From an uncultured Clostridia bacterium (lineage in GTDB: Bacteria; Bacillota; Clostridia; Christensenellales; UBA1242), in NCBI GenBank assembly GCA_947384015.1, contig CANDFN010000016.1, positions 1 to 15,476 on the forward strand: 15,476 nucleotides of DNA, read 5' to 3'. The notes under the pieces were generated by a model that searched no databases, was not told the origin of the DNA, and saw only the letters and a list, made by a program, of their open reading frames with translations. Positions within the stretch are counted from its first letter, which is position 1, and every line of letters begins with the position of its first letter. Shown piece after piece: positions 6,302 to 14,346 of this stretch. The translations under genes and the position numbers were made by a program.

Positions 6302-6322
6302 TAAATTTCTCCCTTTATATTA

Positions 6323-6351
6323 ATAATAACATAATTTAAAGAAATTTGCAA
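6323..6351 (-). promoter_or_regulatory. Promoter of the radical SAM gene
   Basis: On the minus strand TTGCAA (6346-6351), a 17-base spacer and TATTAT (6323-6328) with an extended -10 TGT. Transcription would start near 6316, about 15 bases before the ATG at 6301. It is divergent from the comM promoter. Confidence 0.6.
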
Positions 6352-6414
6352 TATAATCGTAATTTTTAATATCTGCAGAAAATAGATGGTTAGAACAAAT
6401 GTTTTATTATTTAG

Positions 6415-6444
6415 TTGACAAAATTTTCCAGATTATGGTAAACT
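6415..6444 (+). promoter_or_regulatory. Promoter of the comM-dprA-topA-trmFO-hslVU operon
   Basis: Consensus TTGACA (6415-6420), an 18-base spacer and TAAACT (6439-6444) with TGG before it. Transcription would start near 6451, leaving a leader of only about ten bases that consists largely of the AGAGG ribosome binding site (6452-6456). Confidence 0.6.
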
Positions 6445-6460
6445 TTTTGGCAGAGGTTAT

Positions 6461-7993
6461 ATGTTAGCAAAAGTTTTATCTTATGGATTAAATGGTATAA
6501 CTGGTTATCCGGTTTATATAGAGTTAGATGTAAATGCAGGTTTGCCTAGCTATGATGTGGTAGGTTTGGCAGATACGGCAATTAAGGAAAGTAAGGCCAG
6601 GGTAAAAGCAGCTATAAAAAATAGCACTTTTAATTACCCTATAAATAAAATAATTGTAAATTTAGCCCCAGCAGACACAAAAAAAGAGGGCAGTATGTAT
6701 GACCTTCCAATAGCACTAGGCATTCTTGCTGCTCAGCAAGTTATTACAAATAAAATGCTTGACGGATTTGTTGTGTTGGGTGAACTTAGTTTAAATGGTG
6801 AGATACGTAAACTAAATGGTATTTTACCAATGCTTATTAGCGCTAAACAAGCAGGTTATAATAAATTTATTATTCCAAGTGGTAATGCTCAAGAGGCTTC
6901 TTTTATAGACAAGGTTGAAGTTTACGCAGTAGATACTTTAAAGCAGGTTGTAGGCTTTTTTAAGGGAGAACAACAAATAGAAAAGTTAAACAATAAAACT
7001 TATGAAAGTACTTTAAAAGACCATAAATTTAATCACGATTTTGCTTATGTTAAAGGTCAAGCAAGTGCCAAGCGAGCAATGGAAATTGCGGCAGCTGGTG
7101 GTCATAACATAATATTAATAGGGCCTCCTGGTGCAGGTAAAACAATGCTTGCAAAATGTTTTCCGTCAATATTGCCAGATTTAACTTTTGAAGAAAGTTT
7201 AGAGGTAACAAAAATACATAGTGTTGCAGGTGTGTTAGATTCAAACACTGGTATAGTGGTAGAGCGTCCGTTTAGAAGTCCGCATCATACTTCAACTTTA
7301 ATTGCACTTACAGGAGGTGGGCAAAAGGCTAAACCGGGAGAGATAAGCCTTGCGCATAATGGAGTTTTGTTTTTAGACGAAATGCCAGAGTATAGCCGTA
7401 ACACAATAGAAACTTTGCGTCAACCTATGGAAGATGGCTTCATTACTGTTGCGCGTAACTCCACAACTGTGCAATACCCAGCAAATTTTATCTTGGTTGC
7501 TAGTATGAATCCATGCCCTTGCGGCTATTATGGTAGCACAACGCACGAGTGTAAATGTTCGCCAGCCAGTATTCATAAATATCTATCTAAAATTAGCGGT
7601 CCGTTATTAGATCGCATAGATTTACACATAGAAGTTGATAGCATAAATTACGAAGATTTATCGCAAGCCACATTAGAAGAAAGTAGTGCAAAAATAAAAC
7701 AACGTGTAGATACTGCGCGCAAACTGCAGTTAAACAGGTTTAAAGATTGCGGTGTTTATTCTAATGCAAAGATGAACGAAAAAGAGTTTAAAAAGTATTG
7801 CGCATTAAATAAAGAATGCACAGATTTATTAGAAGTTGCATTTAAAAAATTACACCTTTCTGCTCGCGCTTACAATAGAATACTTAAAGTTGCACGCACA
7901 ATAGCAGATTTAGACGGTAAAGAAAATATAGAAAAAGTGCATTTAATGGAAGCAATACAATATCGCAGTTTAGATAAAAAGTTTACGGTGTAA
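6461..7993 (+). CDS. comM: ComM/YifB family Mg-chelatase-like AAA+ ATPase
   Basis: AAA+ protein of 510 residues, full length for the family. In naturally transformable bacteria ComM is a helicase promoting branch migration during integration of incoming DNA; the family is also widespread in species not known to be competent. The N-terminal domain (1-175) includes the typical GLPSYDVVGLADTAIKESK (27-45). The ATPase domain has Walker A GPPGAGKT (221-228), Walker B VLFLDE (302-307) and the SGPLLDRIDLHIEV motif (379-392). CPCG...CKC (352-366) supplies four cysteines of the usual insert, and a Mg-chelatase C-terminal domain follows. First gene of its operon and one base before dprA, another recombination gene, which fits a shared role in handling single-stranded DNA. 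Confidence 0.94.
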   Translation: MLAKVLSYGLNGITGYPVYIELDVNAGLPSYDVVGLADTAIKESKARVKAAIKNSTFNYPINKIIVNLAPADTKKEGSMYDLPIALGILAAQQVITNKMLDGFVVLGELSLNGEIRKLNGILPMLISAKQAGYNKFIIPSGNAQEASFIDKVEVYAVDTLKQVVGFFKGEQQIEKLNNKTYESTLKDHKFNHDFAYVKGQASAKRAMEIAAAGGHNIILIGPPGAGKTMLAKCFPSILPDLTFEESLEVTKIHSVAGVLDSNTGIVVERPFRSPHHTSTLIALTGGGQKAKPGEISLAHNGVLFLDEMPEYSRNTIETLRQPMEDGFITVARNSTTVQYPANFILVASMNPCPCGYYGSTTHECKCSPASIHKYLSKISGPLLDRIDLHIEVDSINYEDLSQATLEESSAKIKQRVDTARKLQLNRFKDCGVYSNAKMNEKEFKKYCALNKECTDLLEVAFKKLHLSARAYNRILKVARTIADLDGKENIEKVHLMEAIQYRSLDKKFTV

Positions 7994-7994
7994 A

Positions 7995-9077
7995 ATGTTT
8001 GTTGAAGATAAAAATATTATTTGGTTAGACTTGTTTCCATTTTTAACCTATCAAAAAAGAGTTAAATTATTAAATATATTTCCTAAAGATAAAGATATTA
8101 GGAAATTGTTTTTGAGTGAACCAAAAGTAAAAGAAATAGTTACCGAACAAGAGTTTATTAAAATGTCTAATTTGTTGGAAGAGGACAAACTAGATAGAAT
8201 TATTGAGCGGAATTTAAATGAGGGTATAGAAATGGTTACAATAAATGACGATAGATACCCAAAATTGTTAAAAGAAATTTCAACTCCGCCATTATGTTTA
8301 TATTGTAAGGGTAATTTACAATTATTAAACACTTTGTGTGTAGGTGTAGTTGGTAGCCGAAAAATTACAGATTACGGCGTAATTGTAACAAAGCAATATT
8401 CAAAGGCTTTGGCAATAGCAGGTGTTACAGTTGTGTCTGGCATGGCAAACGGAGTAGATACCGTCGCACATAAAACGGTGCTAGAAAATAATGGTGCAAC
8501 CATTGCAGTGCTTGCGGGTGGTTTTCATTATATTTACCCAGCAAACAATTATGCTTTATCTAAAAAGCTTGCAGAAAACAACTTGCTTATAACAGAAAAC
8601 AATCCAGATATACAACCTTTAACTTACTATTTCCCAATAAGAAATAGGATTATTGCGGGTTTAAGCAAGGCCGTTTTAATTACTGAAGCAGGGCTAAAAA
8701 GTGGCTCGCTTCACACAAAAGATTATGCACTAGAGTATAATAGGGACATTTTTGCTGTCCCTGGTCAAATAAACTCTCCAATGAGTGAAGGAACTAATAG
8801 AATTATAAAAGAATTTCAGTCAAGTATCACATTAAGCCCTGAAGATCTGTTACAATCACTCGGCATAAAAAATGAAAAAATTGAAAAAAAGGTGGTAAAT
8901 CAACTTGACTTTAATTCTCAACTTGTTTTAGATTATATAAAGTTTGAGAAAAAAACTTTTCAACAAATAGCCGATTATACCAAACTTCCAATTCAGCAAT
9001 TGAATTCACTTTTAACCGAACTTGAAATGGATGGAATTATTGAAAAATTGGCAAATAACAGTTATATAATGTGCTAA
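7995..9077 (+). CDS. dprA: DNA processing protein DprA (Smf)
   Basis: DprA (360 residues) loads RecA onto incoming single-stranded DNA during natural transformation; it is widely kept outside competence too. The Rossmann-like core is clear: VGVVGSRKITDYG (116-128), VVSGMANGVDTVAH (146-159), LAGGFHYIYP (173-182), FPIRNRIIAGLS (213-224) and EAGLKSGSLHTKDYAL (231-246), ending with FAVPG. A C-terminal winged-helix domain (about 305-360) with FQQIADYTKLP is present. The N-terminal region (1-80) is a divergent helical part. It begins one base after the comM stop with only GGTG as a weak ribosome binding site, so it is probably translated by coupling. Confidence 0.94.
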   Translation: MFVEDKNIIWLDLFPFLTYQKRVKLLNIFPKDKDIRKLFLSEPKVKEIVTEQEFIKMSNLLEEDKLDRIIERNLNEGIEMVTINDDRYPKLLKEISTPPLCLYCKGNLQLLNTLCVGVVGSRKITDYGVIVTKQYSKALAIAGVTVVSGMANGVDTVAHKTVLENNGATIAVLAGGFHYIYPANNYALSKKLAENNLLITENNPDIQPLTYYFPIRNRIIAGLSKAVLITEAGLKSGSLHTKDYALEYNRDIFAVPGQINSPMSEGTNRIIKEFQSSITLSPEDLLQSLGIKNEKIEKKVVNQLDFNSQLVLDYIKFEKKTFQQIADYTKLPIQQLNSLLTELEMDGIIEKLANNSYIMC

Positions 9078-9086
9078 AGGAGTGCT

Positions 9087-11165
9087 ATGAAGTTAGTATT
9101 TATTGAAGGTCCTGGTAAAGAAGAATCTATAAAAAAGTATTTAGGTAGTGAATATAGAATATTCCCAACAAAAGGTCATGTTAGAGATTTACCCGCTAAA
9201 AGGTTTGCCATAGACATAGATAACAACTTTGAACCAACATACGAAATTATTCCTGATAAAAAAGCTTTAGTAGAAAATATGAAAAAACTAGCTGAAAAGG
9301 CAGATGCAATATATTTAGCAAGCGACCCGGACCGTGAAGGAGAAGCTATTGCATGGCATATTGCAACAATTTTAGGGTTAGACAAAAATGCACCAGTGCG
9401 CACAGCTTTTAACGAAATTAGTAAAAAAGCAGTTAATGAAAGCATTCAAAATCCAAAACCAATTAATTTAGATTTGGTAAATGCCCAACAAGGCAGACGT
9501 GTGTTAGATAGAATTATGGGTTATAAATTAAGCCCGTTACTTTCTAAAAAAATACGTGGCAAGTTAAGTGCTGGCCGTGTTCAATCTGTAACATTAAAAT
9601 TAGTTGTAGATAGAGAAAAGGCAATTCAAGCCTTTGTTCCAGTAGAGTATTGGACAATTTCTGCAGACCTTAATAAAAACAAACAAAAGTTTAAAGCAGA
9701 CTTAGTTCAGTTTGAAGATAAAAAGTGCGAAATCCACAATGAGGAAGAAGCGCAAAATGTTTTAAAAGCAATAGAAAATGCAGAATATAAAGTTGCTTCA
9801 GTTAAAAGACAAATAAAACCTTCTAAACCACCTGCACCATATATTACAAGTAGTTTGCAACAAGACGCTTTAAGTAAATTAAAAATGCAATTATCTGCAT
9901 TTACTCGTTGCGCACAATCTTTATATGAAGGCGTTAATATAGAAGGCGAGGGAAAAACAGCACTTGTAACTTATATAAGAACAGACTCTACACGTGTTAG
10001 TAAAGACGCACAGTTTATGGCACGTGATTATATTATAGATAAGTATGGTAAAGAATACGCGCCAAATGGATTTAACGAGTTTGCAAGTAAAAAATCTGCA
10101 CAGGATGCGCACGAAGCAATCCGTCCAATTAACTTAAAACTTACACCAGAAAGTTTAAAAGGCAAGATTGAAGACCAATATTTAAAACTATATACATTAA
10201 TATTTAATCGCTTTGTAGCCAGCCAAATGAGTTGGGCACAATACGATAGTTTATCTGTAGATATTGTTGCTAATAATTATAAATTCCGTTCTTCTGGAAG
10301 AGCGTTGGTTTTTGACGGCTGGACAAAAGTGGTAAAACCAGCAGACGAAGAAAAGAATGGTATTAATATTCCAGACCTTACAGAGGGCGACATTGTTGAA
10401 AAAGAAAAATTAAATAGCGAACAAAAATTTACAAAACCTCCAGTTAGATTTACAACGTCGTCTTTAACTGACGAAATGGAAAAACAAGGTATTGGGCGTC
10501 CTTCTACCTTTGCTGCAACAATTATGACTTTATTTAATCGTGCATATATTAAAACAGAAAAGAATGCACTTGTGCCAACCGAGTTGGGCATTCAAGTAAC
10601 TGATTATTTAGAAGAATATTTTAAAACAGCAATGGACATAAAGTTTACTGCAGACATGGAAAAACAACTAGACGAAGTAGAAACAGGCGAAGTTAAATGG
10701 CAAGAAATTGTTAAAGATTTCTATACCGATTTTAGCAAGCAACTAGATTATGCAAGCACGCAGTCTGGTGTTACTCTTCCTAAATCTGAACCAGTGCCAA
10801 GTGAATTTAAGTGCGATAAATGCGGAGCTATGATGGTTTATCGTGACGGCAAATTTGGTAAGTTCTTGGCTTGTTCAAATTTCCCAGAATGTAAAAATAC
10901 TCGCAATATAAAAGAGGCACAAAACAATATAACAGATACCGGAATATGCCCTAAATGTGGTGGGGTTGTAAGTGCAAAATATAGCAAGCGTGGCAAACTA
11001 TTCTTTGGTTGTGATAACTACCCAAAATGCGACTTTATTTCTTGGGAGTTGCCTTTAACCGAAAAGTGCCCGCAATGCGGTTTTAACCTAAACAAAAAAT
11101 ATAATGCAAAAGGCGTAGCAACAATTGTTTGCTCTAATAAAGGTTGCACCTATGTTAAAGATTAA
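9087..11165 (+). CDS. topA: DNA topoisomerase I (type IA)
   Basis: Type IA topoisomerase of 692 residues that relaxes negative supercoils. The TOPRIM domain has Glu7 and Lys11 in IEGPGKEES, and SDPDREGEAIAWH (79-91) with Asp80, Asp82 and Glu84. The catalytic tyrosine is Tyr296 in TYIRTDSTR (295-303); QQGRRVLDRIMGYKLSP (134-150), GKLSAGRVQS, AHEAIRP (341-347) and GIGRPSTFA (468-476) are standard. The C-terminus has three Cys4 zinc ribbons: Cys576/579/596/602, Cys621/624/642/648 and Cys661/664/682/687. The first motif departs from the usual VESPAKAKT while keeping the key Glu and Lys. AAAGGAG (9076-9082) sets the start. The 3' end overlaps trmFO by 14 bases. Confidence 0.96.
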   Translation: MKLVFIEGPGKEESIKKYLGSEYRIFPTKGHVRDLPAKRFAIDIDNNFEPTYEIIPDKKALVENMKKLAEKADAIYLASDPDREGEAIAWHIATILGLDKNAPVRTAFNEISKKAVNESIQNPKPINLDLVNAQQGRRVLDRIMGYKLSPLLSKKIRGKLSAGRVQSVTLKLVVDREKAIQAFVPVEYWTISADLNKNKQKFKADLVQFEDKKCEIHNEEEAQNVLKAIENAEYKVASVKRQIKPSKPPAPYITSSLQQDALSKLKMQLSAFTRCAQSLYEGVNIEGEGKTALVTYIRTDSTRVSKDAQFMARDYIIDKYGKEYAPNGFNEFASKKSAQDAHEAIRPINLKLTPESLKGKIEDQYLKLYTLIFNRFVASQMSWAQYDSLSVDIVANNYKFRSSGRALVFDGWTKVVKPADEEKNGINIPDLTEGDIVEKEKLNSEQKFTKPPVRFTTSSLTDEMEKQGIGRPSTFAATIMTLFNRAYIKTEKNALVPTELGIQVTDYLEEYFKTAMDIKFTADMEKQLDEVETGEVKWQEIVKDFYTDFSKQLDYASTQSGVTLPKSEPVPSEFKCDKCGAMMVYRDGKFGKFLACSNFPECKNTRNIKEAQNNITDTGICPKCGGVVSAKYSKRGKLFFGCDNYPKCDFISWELPLTEKCPQCGFNLNKKYNAKGVATIVCSNKGCTYVKD

Positions 11166-12456
11166 TGTTATTGGTGCTGGGCTTGCAGGTAGCGAGTGTG
11201 CATTAACACTTGCCAATTTGGGTTATACTGTTAACCTATACGATATAAAAACCAAGGCAAGAACGCCTGCTCATCATAGCACAGATTTTGCAGAGATAGT
11301 TTGTAGTAATTCATTAAAAAGTGATGATGAACTGACTGCATCTGGCTTGTTTAAAAGAGAATTAACTATGCTAAATAGCAACTTGCTAGAAGTTGCATAT
11401 AAACATAAGGTTCCTTCAGGTTCAGCCCTTGCTGTTGATAGGGAGGCTTTTGCTAAAGAAATAACAGAAAAATTAAAAAACAATCCTAATATTAAAATAT
11501 ATTGTGAAGATGTTGCCAATTTTGATAACAATGCAATAACCGTAGTTGCAACTGGGCCTTTGTCTACCACAAATATGTGCAATGCCTTAAAGAATGTTTT
11601 AGGTGAGGATTTTTTATATTTTTATGATGCTGCCGCGCCAATAATTAGTGCAGAAAGTATAGATATGGATGTTGCTTTTTTGGCTTCTCGCTACAATAAG
11701 GGCGATGCAGATTACATAAATTGCCCAATGGACAAGGATGAATACACTGCGTTTTATAATGAACTTGTTAATGCAGAAGTTGTTCAACTTCATAATTTTG
11801 AAAAACAACACATATTTGAAAGTTGTATGCCAGTAGAAATTATGGCAAAACGTGGTTATGACGCTTTAAGATATGGTCCGTTAAAACCTGTTGGTATAAC
11901 AAACCCGCACAAAAAAGATAAAGCATTTGCTGTTATTCAGTTGAGAAAAGAAAACAAATATGCTACAATGTATAATATGGTTGGTTTTCAAACTAATTTA
12001 ACTTTTCCGGAACAAAAAAGAGTTTTTAGGATGATACCAGGCTTACAAAATGCAGAATTTTTGCGTTATGGTGTGATGCACACAAATAATTTTATAAACT
12101 TTCCAAAATGCTTGGATGTTTATTCTAGATTAAAAACAGACAATAATATATTTATTGCTGGGCAATTAAGCGGTGTTGAGGGTTATGTTGAAAGTATTGC
12201 AAGTGGGCTATATGTTGCGCTTAATATAGATAGGCAAATTAAAGGCAAACAATTAATAAACTTTTCTGCTAACACTATAATTGGTGGACTATACAATTAT
12301 TTGGTTAACGCAAACAGCACAAATTTTCAACCAATTAATGCTAATTATGGAATACTTAATCCCATAACAGAAAAAAACAAACAGTTGAGAAATGAACAAT
12401 ATTTAAAACGTTCGTTGGCTGAAATTGAACAAATTGTAAATTTATTAAAGGAGTAG
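11152..12456 (+). CDS. trmFO: Folate/FAD-dependent tRNA (uracil-5-)-methyltransferase TrmFO
   Basis: TrmFO (434 residues) makes m5U54 in the T loop of tRNA using methylene-tetrahydrofolate and FAD. The FAD-binding GAGLAGSE (8-15) follows the N-terminal MLKINVI, TPAHHSTDFAEIVCSNSL (38-55) contains conserved Cys51, and FESCMPVEIMAKRG (222-235) carries Cys225, equivalent to the catalytic Cys226 of Bacillus. The ending IFIAGQLSGVEGYVESIASG is the second FAD motif. The open frame extends further upstream to a TTG inside topA, but the ATG at 11152 begins the conserved sequence and has an AAAGG ribosome binding site eight bases before it. The 14-base overlap with topA and the topA-trmFO pair are typical of Bacillota. 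Confidence 0.95.
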   Translation: MLKINVIGAGLAGSECALTLANLGYTVNLYDIKTKARTPAHHSTDFAEIVCSNSLKSDDELTASGLFKRELTMLNSNLLEVAYKHKVPSGSALAVDREAFAKEITEKLKNNPNIKIYCEDVANFDNNAITVVATGPLSTTNMCNALKNVLGEDFLYFYDAAAPIISAESIDMDVAFLASRYNKGDADYINCPMDKDEYTAFYNELVNAEVVQLHNFEKQHIFESCMPVEIMAKRGYDALRYGPLKPVGITNPHKKDKAFAVIQLRKENKYATMYNMVGFQTNLTFPEQKRVFRMIPGLQNAEFLRYGVMHTNNFINFPKCLDVYSRLKTDNNIFIAGQLSGVEGYVESIASGLYVALNIDRQIKGKQLINFSANTIIGGLYNYLVNANSTNFQPINANYGILNPITEKNKQLRNEQYLKRSLAEIEQIVNLLKE

Positions 12457-12458
12457 TT

Positions 12459-12992
12459 ATGGAACAATTTAGAGGAACAACAATCGTTGCAGTAAAACGT
12501 GATGGTAAAACTGTTATTGCTGGCGATGGTCAAGTTACCATGGGTAAAGAGGTTATTTTTAAATCAACAACTCGTAAGGTTCGCAGATTATACGATGATA
12601 AGGTTGTTGTTGGTTTTGCTGGTGGCACAGCAGATGCTTTTGCTTTGTGTGAGGAATTTGAAAAATTGCTTAACAAGTTTAGTGGCAGCTTAATGCGTAG
12701 TGCAGTAGAGTATGCAAAAAATGTTCGCAGTGGTGGGCATGCCAATGCAGAAGCTTTAATGATTGTTGCAGATAAGTCTACCTTACTTATAGTTAGTGGT
12801 GTTGGCGATGTAATAGAGCCCGATGATGGCATTTGTGCAATAGGCAGTGGTGGCAATTACGCTTTGTCTGCTGCTAAAGCCCTTATTAAAAACACAAATT
12901 TATCAGCAAGAGAAATTGCTGTAAAATCTATGGAAATTGCAACAGAAATTTGCGTATTCACTAACGGTAATTACGTAATAGAAGAGGTGTAA
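12459..12992 (+). CDS. hslV: HslV (ClpQ), peptidase subunit of the HslVU protease
   Basis: HslV (177 residues) is the proteasome-like threonine peptidase that forms two stacked hexamer rings capped by HslU. The N-terminus is MEQFRGTTIVAVKRDG, so the nucleophile would be Thr7 and six residues would have to be removed; short propeptides occur in several HslV proteins. GDGQVTMG (22-29), RKVRRLYDDKV (39-49) with the conserved Lys40, GFAGGTADAF (52-61) and AIGSGGNYA (127-135) are normal. The helix that usually reads like WRTDRMLRKLEAL is instead VRSGGHANAEAL (89-100), one residue shorter. AAAGGAG overlaps the trmFO stop and sets the start. It precedes hslU by two bases. Confidence 0.94.
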   Translation: MEQFRGTTIVAVKRDGKTVIAGDGQVTMGKEVIFKSTTRKVRRLYDDKVVVGFAGGTADAFALCEEFEKLLNKFSGSLMRSAVEYAKNVRSGGHANAEALMIVADKSTLLIVSGVGDVIEPDDGICAIGSGGNYALSAAKALIKNTNLSAREIAVKSMEIATEICVFTNGNYVIEEV

Positions 12993-12994
12993 TT

Positions 12995-14302
12995 ATGATG
13001 ACATGTAAAGAAATTGTAAAAAACTTAGACGCGTATATTGTAGGTCAAGATAAAGCAAAACGTGCTGTGGCCATTGCTTTGCGTAATAGATATAGACGTA
13101 GTAAATTGCCTCGTGAACTAAAAGATGAAATAACACCAAAAAATATAATATTAAAAGGTCCAACTGGGGTTGGTAAAACAGAAATTGCACGTAGATTGGC
13201 AAAACTTGTTAATGCACCTTTTATTAAGGTGGAAGCAACAAAGTATACAGAAGTGGGTTATGTTGGTCGTGATGTAGAAAGTATGATTAGAGACCTTGCC
13301 GAGGTTGCTGTTCGTATAGTTCGTAATGAAAAAACACAACAAATTAAAGATAAAGCAATGATAATTGTAGATAAAAAAATCACAGACATTCTTTATCCTT
13401 TAAAGAAAGCGGGTAAACCAGATGCTGTTGATACCGAAGTTTTTAGACAAAAATTTTATGAAGATTATAAAAACGGAAAGTTTGACAATGAAAACATTGA
13501 TGTAGATGTTAAAGAAGCACCTAAACAAATTAACCTTATGGATGGTGCGGGTGCTGAAATTAATATTGGTCAAATTATTGGCGGAGCAATAAAAGGCCCT
13601 CGTAAAATGAAACGTATGACAGTAGAACGTGCAAAAGAAGTTTTACTAGAAGAAGAATGTGAAAAGATGATAGACCCAGACAATATTAATAAGGAAGCTA
13701 TTTTCCGCGCTGAGCAAGAGGGTATTATCTTTATAGATGAAATAGACAAAATTGCAGCTAAGAAAAATAACGGGCAGGATGTTTCTCGTGAGGGTGTTCA
13801 AAGAGATATTCTTCCAATAGTTGAAGGTAGTGTGGTAAACACTAAGTATGGTCCAATTCATACAGATTATATTTTATTTATTGCAGCAGGGGCATTCCAT
13901 ATTTCTTCTGTTAGCGATTTAATCCCTGAACTTCAAGGGCGTTTCCCTATACAAGTAGAATTAAACAGCCTTGGTAAAGAGGATTTCAAAAAGATATTAA
14001 CTATACCTCAACATTCTGTAACCGAACAATATAAGCAATTGTTAAAGGTAGATAATGTTAATTTAACCTTTGCTCCAGATGCTATTGATATTATTGCAGA
14101 GTTGGCAGAAGAGGAAAATGATTCTCACGAAAATATTGGTGCAAGAAGATTACAGACAATTTTAGAATTGTTATTAGAAGATATTTCCTTTAATGCAAGT
14201 GATAATAATCCTGTAGTAGAAGTTAAAATAGATAAAAACTTTGTAACTAATGCTATGAAAGATATTATTCATACTCATGATTTTAAGAAATACGTGTTGT
14301 AG
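12995..14302 (+). CDS. hslU: HslU (ClpY), ATPase subunit of the HslVU protease
   Basis: AAA+ unfoldase of 435 residues that feeds substrates to HslV. Walker A GPTGVGKT (55-62), pore loop GYVG (88-91), Walker B IIFIDE (244-249), and the sensor region LQGRFPIQVEL (313-323) are present; ENIGARRLQT carries the sensor-2 arginine. The intermediate domain lies between about residues 110 and 235. The final residues KKYVL match the conserved C-terminal tail that inserts between HslV subunits, so the pair should be able to assemble. The first of two adjacent ATG codons has AGAGG seven bases upstream. Codon 998 bases of the normal partner gene codY do not follow: the next gene is a tcdA homologue instead. 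Confidence 0.96.
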   Translation: MMTCKEIVKNLDAYIVGQDKAKRAVAIALRNRYRRSKLPRELKDEITPKNIILKGPTGVGKTEIARRLAKLVNAPFIKVEATKYTEVGYVGRDVESMIRDLAEVAVRIVRNEKTQQIKDKAMIIVDKKITDILYPLKKAGKPDAVDTEVFRQKFYEDYKNGKFDNENIDVDVKEAPKQINLMDGAGAEINIGQIIGGAIKGPRKMKRMTVERAKEVLLEEECEKMIDPDNINKEAIFRAEQEGIIFIDEIDKIAAKKNNGQDVSREGVQRDILPIVEGSVVNTKYGPIHTDYILFIAAGAFHISSVSDLIPELQGRFPIQVELNSLGKEDFKKILTIPQHSVTEQYKQLLKVDNVNLTFAPDAIDIIAELAEEENDSHENIGARRLQTILELLLEDISFNASDNNPVVEVKIDKNFVTNAMKDIIHTHDFKKYVL

Positions 14303-14304
14303 TG

Positions 14305-14313
14305 TGTTATATT
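14305..14313 (+). promoter_or_regulatory. Possible extended -10 promoter for tcdA-trxA
   Basis: TGTTATATT (TG at 14305-14306, hexamer TATATT 14308-14313) lies just after the hslU stop and matches the other extended -10 elements of the window. No good -35 is present at the right distance (AAGAAA), so it is weaker than the rest. It would give tcdA a leader of about 27 bases. Confidence 0.35.
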
Positions 14314-14346
14314 AAACTAATACACAATATGTAGAGATTGTTTTTA

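Noticed and set aside
6302..6460. Precursor peptide gene beside the radical SAM gene, which would suggest a RiPP cluster
   Set aside because: The 159-base gap is taken up by two divergent promoters and holds no supported short reading frame; the other side is the terminator.
9176..9445. Open frames opposite topA, comM, hslV and others
   Set aside because: They are antisense to clearly homologous genes, lack ribosome binding sites and encode low-complexity proteins; they are shadows of the real frames.
11125..11151. Longer trmFO start at a TTG inside topA
   Set aside because: The extra residues are not part of the family sequence; the ATG at 11152 begins the conserved N-terminus and has a good ribosome binding site.
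14303..14326. Imperfect hairpin (TGTG...TATTA-AAC-TAATACACA) after hslU as a terminator
   Set aside because: The stem has a three-base bulge, is almost all A/T and is not followed directly by a T-run; it overlaps the possible tcdA -10 element.
14338..14346. TTG start for tcdA
   Set aside because: The ribosome binding site TAGAGA is correctly spaced for the ATG at 14347 and would abut the TTG.
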